Part shown: piece by piece, positions 6,950 to 10,863 of the stretch | Layout: every line of letters starts with the position of its first letter | Position numbering within the stretch: position 1 is the stretch's first letter | Assembly (NCBI GenBank): GCA_014523485.1 | Contig: JAATVK010000044.1 | Coordinates: 1-10,863, forward strand | Source of the DNA: Nitrososphaerales archaeon TH5894 | GTDB lineage: Archaea > Thermoproteota > Nitrososphaeria > Nitrososphaerales > Nitrososphaeraceae | DNA: 10,863 bases | Direction: 5' to 3' | Notes under the pieces: model-generated | What the model was told of the DNA's origin: nothing | Database searches by the model: none | Seen by the model: the letters and a program-made list of their open reading frames with translations, nothing else | Program-made: the position numbers and the translations under genes

Positions 6950-7699
6950 ATGCTGTGTCATGATATGCAAAACAAAAGGCAAAATTTACTGGGATTAGCT
7001 ACCACATCAATTTTATTTACTATCATAGCGGTCTCTTTTTCCCCTATTAGTGACCTAGATGCTGATGCACAATCAGCAAATACTACAAAATATAATCTTG
7101 AACCTCACCTTTCATTACAAGGTTCGACATTCCAAGATATTCCTGATAGTGAAGCATTAGATCTTTCTAATTTTACTATAGCAACATGGTTTAGAACTAG
7201 TCCAAATTATACTGAGCCTGGTCATATTGTAAACAAAGGTGGAATGGGTACTGATGAGGAAGGAATGAATTTGAACTACGGAATTTGGATAAATGAAAAC
7301 AATGCCGTGGCAGGAGGATTTGAGGCAGCGTCTGGAGATGACTTTCTGGTGAACTCTTCTAAGAGTTATAATGATGGAAATTGGCATTATAGTCTTTTAA
7401 CATTTAATGGATCTTCGTTATTGCTATATATTGATAGTAAATTAGTAGGTAATCTAAGTGCAATTACCGAGGAACCAGATAATACGGGAGACCAACCTCT
7501 ACGTATTGGAGCAAATTCCTTAAATGAAGATAAATTCTTTACAGGAGACGTTGATGAGATAAGAGTATGGAATAGAACATTGACTGAATCTGAAGCTAAC
7601 GACGCATTAGACAACAAATTTAATACAACTGGACAAAACTTGTTCTTATCATATGGAGATTATAAAAAAAGTGAAGCAAAGCCTAATTATATAAAATAG
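6950..7699 (+). CDS. Secreted LamG/concanavalin-fold protein
   Basis: A 249-aa exported protein. Residues 6-42 look like a signal peptide: MQNKRQN, hydrophobic LLGLATTSILFTIIAVSF, then an acidic stretch ending DADAQS. The remainder is one LamG-like jelly-roll domain, as in surface proteins that bind carbohydrate or protein: LSLQGSTFQDIP (54-65), FTIATWFRT (75-83), a central NDGNWHYSLLTFNGSSLLLYID (141-162), and the diagnostic FTGDVDEIRVWNRTLTESE (197-215). Eight N-X-S/T sequons fall in the exported part (N44, N74, N86, N135, N153, N168, N208, N225), consistent with archaeal N-glycosylation. No catalytic domain or C-terminal anchor is present, so it may be secreted freely or held by an uncleaved signal. 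Start could be ATG 6950 or ATG 6965; the latter gives the more typical signal peptide. Ligand unknown. Confidence 0.82.
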   Translation: MLCHDMQNKRQNLLGLATTSILFTIIAVSFSPISDLDADAQSANTTKYNLEPHLSLQGSTFQDIPDSEALDLSNFTIATWFRTSPNYTEPGHIVNKGGMGTDEEGMNLNYGIWINENNAVAGGFEAASGDDFLVNSSKSYNDGNWHYSLLTFNGSSLLLYIDSKLVGNLSAITEEPDNTGDQPLRIGANSLNEDKFFTGDVDEIRVWNRTLTESEANDALDNKFNTTGQNLFLSYGDYKKSEAKPNYIK

Positions 7700-7718
7700 G
7701 CCTTTTTTTATTTTTTTT
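7681..7718 (+). terminator. Hairpin plus poly-T terminator of the LamG protein gene
   Basis: GCCTA (7681-7685) pairs with TAGGC (7697-7701) over an 11-nt loop, and is followed by two T-runs of seven and eight residues. The stem overlaps the stop codon. It is the clearest terminator in the window. Confidence 0.55.
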
Positions 7719-7775
7719 ATAATATCGATATTTTTAGATTCTAATAGAATATTACTCTAATAATTCATAATTATC

Positions 7776-7826
7776 AAAATTATAATGGTAAATCTTGGAA
7801 GAATGGTTATATTATAATTTTTTTTT
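7776..7826 (+). terminator. 11-bp inverted repeat followed by nine Ts
   Basis: AAAATTATAAT (7776-7786) and ATTATAATTTT (7811-7821) are perfect complements around a 24-nt loop. The right arm runs into a T9 tract (7818-7826). It could be a second terminator behind the LamG gene or the end of a small RNA. The arms are nearly pure AT, so some chance contribution is expected. Confidence 0.35.
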
Positions 7827-7868
7827 GTGTATTTTAGCACTATCCTAAAGTATTTATTTATTATTGTC

Positions 7869-7912
7869 AAATGCTATTGTGATTTTGTTACCCAATCCAA
7901 GTAATAGCATTT
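7869..7912. repeat. 10-bp inverted repeat with 24-nt loop, possible RNA hairpin
   Basis: AAATGCTATT (7869-7878) and AATAGCATTT (7903-7912) are perfect complements, and two further G-U pairs could extend the stem inward. The arms contain GC pairs, so this is less likely to be chance than the AT-only repeats nearby. No T-run follows. It lies in a 450-bp stretch without protein genes and may be part of an untranslated RNA or a regulatory site. Confidence 0.4.
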
Positions 7913-7970
7913 TGGTTCTCTCTATCCAATTAACTCTTTTATTTGTAATTTAATCATCAAATAACAGGAA

Positions 7971-7991
7971 ATGTTATTATTGTCATAACAT
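7971..7991. repeat. 7-bp inverted repeat with 7-nt spacer upstream of pspA
   Basis: ATGTTAT (7971-7977) and ATAACAT (7985-7991) form a symmetric site about 120 bp before the pspA TATA-like box. The 14-bp centre-to-centre spacing is compatible with either a dimeric regulator site or a small hairpin. Confidence 0.3.
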
Positions 7992-8022
7992 GAATATGGA
8001 TTTATATTATAAAAATATACGA

Positions 8023-8062
8023 AGAAATCAGATAAAATAAATTTTTATTATATAGAAATCAG
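8023..8062 (+). repeat. 9-bp direct repeat with 31-bp spacing upstream of pspA
   Basis: AGAAATCAG occurs at 8023-8031 and again at 8054-8062, a spacing of 31 bp or about three helical turns, so both copies face the same side of the DNA. They lie 42-89 bp upstream of the pspA TATA-like box, where archaeal activators often bind. Function is inferred from position only. Confidence 0.3.
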
Positions 8063-8103
8063 TACGAGGCTAGAAAATCTTCAATTAATAAAATAAAAAT
8101 TGC

Positions 8104-8118
8104 TTTATTATATATATA
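8104..8118 (+). promoter_or_regulatory. TATA-like box of pspA
   Basis: TTTATTATATATATA is centred about 40 bp before the TTG at 8151, predicting transcription from near 8138 and a leader of about 13 nt. The box lies inside the longer open frame that begins at TTG 8100, which argues that translation starts at 8151. Confidence 0.5.
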
Positions 8119-8150
8119 CATTAATATTTGATACTGTTATAATATTTTTA

Positions 8151-8867
8151 TTGGGATTAATAGAACGTTTTTTATCTATATTTAGAGCAAAAGCTCATTC
8201 TGTTGCTGATAAATTTGAAGATCCAAATGAGATGCTAAACTATTCTTTCGAAAAACAACACGAATTAATAAATAAATTAAGACGTGATATAACCACAGTT
8301 GTAACTTCAAAAAAACGACTTGAAATTCAAAAAGCAAAACTTAGTACTAATATTGCGACCTTAGAACAACAAGCTCGTCGAGCATTAGAATCTAATCGGG
8401 AAGATTTAGCAAGATTAGCACTAGAAAGAAAGAATTTACTACTTACACAAATTAAAGAGTTAGAAAGACAGATTAGTGATATAGAAAAAGAACAACATAA
8501 ACTGGAGGATGCTGAAAGACGACTTAGTTCAAAAATAGAAGAATTCAAGACACGTAAGGAAATGATAAAAGCACAATATTCAGCAGCTGAAGCTCAAGTG
8601 AAGATTAAGGAAAACCTGACAGGAATATCAGAAGAAATGAATGATCTTGGTATGGTATTAAACAGGGTAGAAGAAAAGACAGAAAATATGAAGGCTAAAG
8701 CACAGGCATTGGATGAAATGATAGACTCTGGAACATTAACTGATATTACAACATCTATTCCTTCTGGAGGAAATATAGATATTGAAAAAGAACTTGATAA
8801 AGCTTCTATAGATAGGTCAGTGGAAGAAGAATTAACAAAATTAAAAAATGAAATCGGTAAAACTTAA
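8151..8867 (+). CDS. pspA: PspA/IM30 (ESCRT-III-like) membrane-stress protein
   Basis: PspA-family proteins assemble on the inner face of the membrane as rods or rings and protect it under envelope stress. The 238-aa product is almost entirely helical coiled coil. The N-terminal amphipathic helix MGLIERFLSIFRAKAHS is followed by the family's ADKFEDPNEML (19-29), long helices rich in Arg, Lys and Glu, the conserved A-AL--NREDLARLALERK pattern (about 75-94), YSAAEAQVKI (143-152) and ALDEMIDSG (186-194). The frame is open back to TTG 8100, but those 17 extra residues are merely a translated AT-rich promoter; starting at TTG 8151 reproduces the normal PspA N terminus. A broken pspAA follows 28 nt downstream and pspAB lies 1.3 kb away on the other strand, confirming a Psp neighbourhood. 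Confidence 0.92.
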   Translation: MGLIERFLSIFRAKAHSVADKFEDPNEMLNYSFEKQHELINKLRRDITTVVTSKKRLEIQKAKLSTNIATLEQQARRALESNREDLARLALERKNLLLTQIKELERQISDIEKEQHKLEDAERRLSSKIEEFKTRKEMIKAQYSAAEAQVKIKENLTGISEEMNDLGMVLNRVEEKTENMKAKAQALDEMIDSGTLTDITTSIPSGGNIDIEKELDKASIDRSVEEELTKLKNEIGKT

Positions 8868-8895
8868 TTATTGTATTGACATGTAGTAAAATTGT

Positions 8896-9224
8896 GTGAG
8901 TAGAACTCATATTATTGTTAGAATATCTGGTAAAGGACAATTCAAAATTAATTCAGAAATATTAGACAAATTAACGAAGTTGATAATTCAATAGTTAATT
9001 TGATTGAAAATTATTCATCAGGAGCAAGTGACCAAATAATTACTCAAAAAGATCTACAATACAAATTAGCAGAAATGATTAGGTTAATCAAATGAAATGG
9101 ACAACCATTGGATGATAAAGAAATTGTCAAATCTGATACTATAATTCCTGATTCTGATGTTTCTCTTGAAGAAGCAACACAAATTTTTAAAGATGAAGGA
9201 TTAATTTCAAGTTCGTACCCTTAA
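8896..9224 (+). pseudogene. pspAA: Disrupted pspAA (PspA-associated domain protein)
   Basis: PspAA is the small partner encoded next to pspA in actinobacteria and archaea. From GTG 8896 one frame reads MSRTHIIVRISGKGQFKIN and SEILDKL, the normal PspAA start, then falls out of frame at about 8971-8973 and meets TAG within eight codons. The shift equals loss of one base, as if K-L-N-E (AAA TTA AAC GAA) had lost an A. From 8973 the right frame continues NEVDNSIVNLIENY, QKDLQYKLAEMIRLIK, an in-frame TGA at 9093-9095, then NGQPLDDKEIVKSDTIIPDS, DVSLEEATQIFKDEGLI and TAA at 9222. Repaired, it would be about 109 aa, slightly longer than typical. No classic -1 slippery heptamer is seen. Two independent lesions favour a real pseudogene over a sequencing error, and the well-kept remainder suggests recent loss. 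No intact fragment retains the whole domain. Confidence 0.82.
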
Positions 9225-9391
9225 TTATCGCTAAAAGTATCAATAAAATACTAGATTAGAATAGCATTAAATATCTTCTTTTTTTAATTAATAATTCTAT
9301 ATTGAGACCCTAACAAAAGTAACATATTATTATGCATAAGAAATTAAAAGCAAAGTATAATAAATAGAATAATGCAAATTGATATCCTATT
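9225..9391. promoter_or_regulatory. Psp operon terminator and promoter of the small membrane protein
   Basis: A seven-T run at 9279-9285 probably ends the pspA/pspAA transcript; a weak 5-bp stem (9236-9240 with 9248-9252) precedes it at some distance. AGTATAATAAAT at 9354-9365 is a TATA-like box about 33 bp before the ATG at 9392, predicting a nearly leaderless message. Nothing else is evident. Confidence 0.4.
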
Positions 9392-9427
9392 ATGAATAAA
9401 TCTTTTATTATGAATAAATCTTTTATT
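9392..9427 (+). repeat. Exact 18-bp tandem duplication containing a start codon
   Basis: ATGAATAAATCTTTTATT occurs twice head to tail without a mismatch. The duplication is a multiple of three and keeps the frame, giving two equivalent in-frame starts. The lack of divergence suggests a recent event such as replication slippage. Confidence 0.9.
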
Positions 9428-9574
9428 ATTAATGCTCTTATTATTGTATTATTAATTATTGTTGGCTTAATAGTACTCAAATTTTTGACTCAATTAATTA
9501 TACTAGTTGTTATAATAGGAGGAGGTTATTTATTGTACAGGCTCTATTTAAAAAAAAATAAACGTATACTTTGA
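9392..9574 (+). CDS. 60-aa small membrane protein with a duplicated start
   Basis: A short, very hydrophobic protein with two closely spaced membrane segments (about residues 13-29 and 31-48), a GGG hinge (43-45) and a basic tail (YRLYLKKNKRIL). By the positive-inside rule the tail should be cytoplasmic. The first 18 bp (ATG to ATT) are repeated exactly in tandem at 9392-9409 and 9410-9427, so the protein begins MNKSFI-MNKSFI and either ATG could be used; the second gives 54 aa. A TATA-like box and a following T8 run (9595-9602) frame it as its own unit. Its position between the pspA and pspAB genes raises the possibility of a membrane partner for PspA, comparable in position only to small PspB/PspC-type anchors. 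No family is recognised. Confidence 0.65.
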   Translation: MNKSFIMNKSFIINALIIVLLIIVGLIVLKFLTQLIILVVIIGGGYLLYRLYLKKNKRIL

Positions 9575-9774
9575 ATTGTAGAATTAAAAATTTCTTTTTT
9601 TTATAGGATAGTATAAATTTACATTTTTATGGTAAAGTTTTGGGTATTTATCTGACGAATCTAATATTCTCATACCATCCAGTTAGAATATTAAATACAT
9701 TTATAAAATTTCATAAGGATTATTTATTTAAAATTTATTTAAAATTTAATTTTAGATCTCAAAAAAAATGAAAG
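9575..9774. terminator. Convergent intergenic region with terminator signals for both strands
   Basis: T8 at 9595-9602 suits termination of the plus-strand membrane protein gene, and A8 at 9761-9768, only six bases past the dodecin stop, suits the minus strand. TAATATTCT (9662-9670) pairs with AGAATATTA (9685-9693) over a 14-nt loop, a 9-bp stem that could act in either direction. TTTATTTAAAA is repeated in tandem at 9723-9733 and 9734-9744. No gene is seen. Confidence 0.45.
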
Positions 9775-9990
9775 TTATGAATGTTGTACACCAAAAGCGA
9801 TTTTAACTGCAACCTTATAGAGGTTTATTTTTCCAGTAGAAGGATCAACTTTTCCAGTCATATCAATTACCTCTACTCCAGTGATTCCTTTGATTGTTTT
9901 ACCCGCTTCATTAAGAGCAACCTGAACTGCCTCTTCCCATCCCTGAGCCGAACTTCCAACAATTTCTATTATTTTTGCAACATCAGTCAT
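9775..9990 (-). CDS. Dodecin family protein, lacking the usual flavin-stacking Trp
   Basis: Dodecins are about 70-aa proteins that form hollow dodecamers; the best-studied ones store or buffer flavins. This one is 71 aa from ATG 9990: MTDVAKIIEIVGSS, the single helix GWEEAVQVALNEAGKTIKGI (17-36), then strands GVEVIDMTGKV and NLYKVAVKIAFGV. The pattern and length match the family throughout. Where flavin-binding dodecins carry Trp before the second strand (as in LDWFEVVE), this one has Gly38 (ITGVEVID), so flavin sandwiching by Trp is not possible at that position. The frame is open upstream to ATG 10041, but the extra 17 residues cover a TATA-like box and are not family sequence. It stands between the small membrane protein and pspAB, transcribed in the same direction as pspAB. 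Confidence 0.9.
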   Translation of the reverse strand: MTDVAKIIEIVGSSAQGWEEAVQVALNEAGKTIKGITGVEVIDMTGKVDPSTGKINLYKVAVKIAFGVQHS

Positions 9991-10017
9991 TATATAATTT
10001 GAAGGATTAGAATTTAT

Positions 10018-10026
10018 ATTATATAA
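10018..10026 (-). promoter_or_regulatory. TATA-like box of the dodecin gene
   Basis: TTATATAAT on the minus strand is centred 32 bp before the ATG at 9990, so RNA should begin about six bases before it or closer. The position confirms the short dodecin start. Confidence 0.5.
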
Positions 10027-10112
10027 GTTTTTTCTAATCAACCAAATCTTATTTTTTACCTCAATTGCTTTTAGAGGATATTTTATGTTATTGATTTCAA
10101 TAAATAATACAC

Positions 10113-10127
10113 ATTGAATAATTCAAT
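10113..10127. promoter_or_regulatory. 15-bp palindrome upstream of dodecin, candidate operator
   Basis: ATTGAAT-A-ATTCAAT is a perfect inverted repeat with 7-bp arms and one central base, about 90 bp upstream of the dodecin TATA-like box and downstream of pspAB. The geometry equals that of the site at 2353-2367. The rest of the 10042-10204 gap shows nothing recognisable. Confidence 0.35.
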
Positions 10128-10204
10128 TTTATAGGGTAAGGTTATTGATTTACATGACAATGAAAGTTTAGGGTGACATTTGCAGCAGTAATATTTATTC
10201 TTTT

Positions 10205-10863
10205 CTAAAATGGAATATTCCAGATAGGATACCATAAGGAAGGGTTTTCTTCAATTTTTATTGTGTCGGATATTTGCTTCATTATCTTAAATTCTTGATC
10301 ATGGTTCCTTTTTTTATTATTCCATGATGAAGAGTATGGTACAAACGGATAAAATTTGTCAAGTTTATAGTTATATATCAAATATTGATTATTGTTTACA
10401 GGATCATTGTTATTTGTATCATATCCACTTGAAAATTCGAATATATTTGCTAATAATTGTCGTGAAAAACCCTTTTCATGAATAATATCTCCTATAGCGT
10501 TTATTACTGCAACTATTTCTTCTATTGATCTTCCTTTGATAATGAACCATAAATAGCCATAATTATCTATTTTTGAGTCAAATGTAACGTCAAAATTAAT
10601 ATTTTTTTTATCTATTACAACTTTTAAAAAGTTATCAACATGCTCTTTCATCTGTTTAAAGGTTTCAGAGTTTACTCTCTTCACAAAAATCCCACATCTG
10701 CCAGTACTTTTCACACCCAAATTTTCGTCAAGTTTTAAACATGCTAATGATAAAGAAGCGATTGCCTCGCTATCAATAAATGGATTACTTAAATTGTTAT
10801 TATTTTCGTCTTTGTCATTATCAGAAAATCCTAAAAATTTTTTTATTTTGCTAAAAAATTTCA
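10205..10863 (-). CDS. pspAB: PspAB family protein (first base of the start codon outside the window)
   Basis: PspAB is a PspA-associated protein of actinobacteria and archaea with unknown biochemical activity. The frame is open to the right edge; its last two bases there are TG followed by AAA TTT TTT AGC, so an ATG beginning at 10864 would give a 219-aa protein starting MKFFSKIKKFLGF, a typical PspAB opening. A TTG at 10720 would drop the conserved SEAIASLSLACLKLDENLGV. Family landmarks: TGRCGIFVKRV (54-64), DNYGYLWFIIKGRSIEEIV (about 100-118), EKGFSRQLLANIFEF (130-144), YLIYNYKLDKFYPFVPYS (about 161-178) and the C terminus IEENPSLWYPIWNIPF. A poly-Asn/Asp stretch (16-27) and an Asn-rich insert near 150-160 look like low-complexity linkers. 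There is no membrane segment, so it is probably cytoplasmic. Recognition rests on remembered family sequence and the pspA neighbourhood. Confidence 0.82.
   Translation of the reverse strand, partial: KFFSKIKKFLGFSDNDKDENNNNLSNPFIDSEAIASLSLACLKLDENLGVKSTGRCGIFVKRVNSETFKQMKEHVDNFLKVVIDKKNINFDVTFDSKIDNYGYLWFIIKGRSIEEIVAVINAIGDIIHEKGFSRQLLANIFEFSSGYDTNNNDPVNNNQYLIYNYKLDKFYPFVPYSSSWNNKKRNHDQEFKIMKQISDTIKIEENPSLWYPIWNIPF

Noticed and set aside
7157..7617. Two 76-aa minus-strand frames opposite the LamG gene
   Set aside because: Antisense shadows of a gene with signal peptide and domain motifs; neither shows motifs or a promoter.
7681..7720. Attachment site or mobile-element end at the T-rich hairpin
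   Set aside because: No paired direct repeat, integrase or transposase is found nearby; a terminator explains it better.
8327..8548. 73-aa minus-strand Ser/Leu/Cys-rich frame opposite pspA
   Set aside because: Typical antisense translation of a Lys/Glu/Arg-rich coiled coil; pspA is the real gene.
8971..8976. Programmed -1 frameshift to produce full PspAA
   Set aside because: No X-XXY-YYZ slippery heptamer is present, and the in-frame TGA at 9093 would still stop translation.
9723..9744. TTTATTTAAAA tandem pair as a functional repeat
   Set aside because: Pure AT low-complexity sequence that can arise by chance in this composition.
9781..10002. 73-aa plus-strand frame opposite the dodecin gene
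   Set aside because: The dodecin is fully conserved on the minus strand; the plus frame is an antisense shadow.
1..10863. CRISPR array, tRNA or rRNA genes
   Set aside because: No regularly spaced repeats and no GC-rich cloverleaf or conserved rRNA segment were found on either strand by reading; a dedicated scan was not possible.

Overview
The window is very AT-rich, with tightly packed genes on both strands. It looks archaeal, most likely from the Nitrososphaeria (Thaumarchaeota). Several genes have TATA-like boxes about 25-35 bp before the start and almost no 5' leader. Shine-Dalgarno motifs are missing, starts are often non-ATG (CTG, TTG, GTG), and T-runs follow many stops. The gene set fits: a PspA/PspAA/PspAB module, a dodecin, a small CxxC zinc protein, a secreted LamG-fold protein rich in N-glycosylation sequons, and an archaeal-type malic enzyme. 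The lineage is an inference; no rRNA or tRNA gene is visible.

Left part (1-3571): a carbohydrate-type ABC importer. On the minus strand a secreted solute-binding protein is followed by a MalF/UgpA-type permease that runs off the left edge. A MalK/UgpC-type ATPase is divergent on the plus strand. The shared control region holds a perfect 15-bp palindrome and a 12-bp direct repeat whose second copy overlaps the proposed CTG start of the ATPase.

Middle (3572-7720): a probably non-coding gap, a small zinc-binding protein, a GH130 glycosidase/phosphorylase (minus), a divergent malic enzyme (plus), and a secreted LamG-fold protein closed by a hairpin plus T-run. The importer, GH130 and malic enzyme could together take up, cleave and oxidise an oligosaccharide, but only proximity supports that link.

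Right part (7721-10863): an envelope-stress (Psp) neighbourhood. After about 430 bp rich in inverted and direct repeats comes pspA, whose real start is a TTG at 8151. It is followed 28 nt later by a broken pspAA with one frameshift and one in-frame TGA. Next are a 60-aa membrane protein with a tandemly duplicated start, a dodecin lacking the usual flavin-stacking tryptophan (minus), and pspAB (minus), whose start codon lies one base beyond the right edge.

The strongest observations are the disabled pspAA inside an otherwise recognisable PspA-PspAA-PspAB set, the missing canonical start of the ABC ATPase, and the structured region upstream of pspA. I found no CRISPR array, insertion sequence, phage gene or structured RNA gene.
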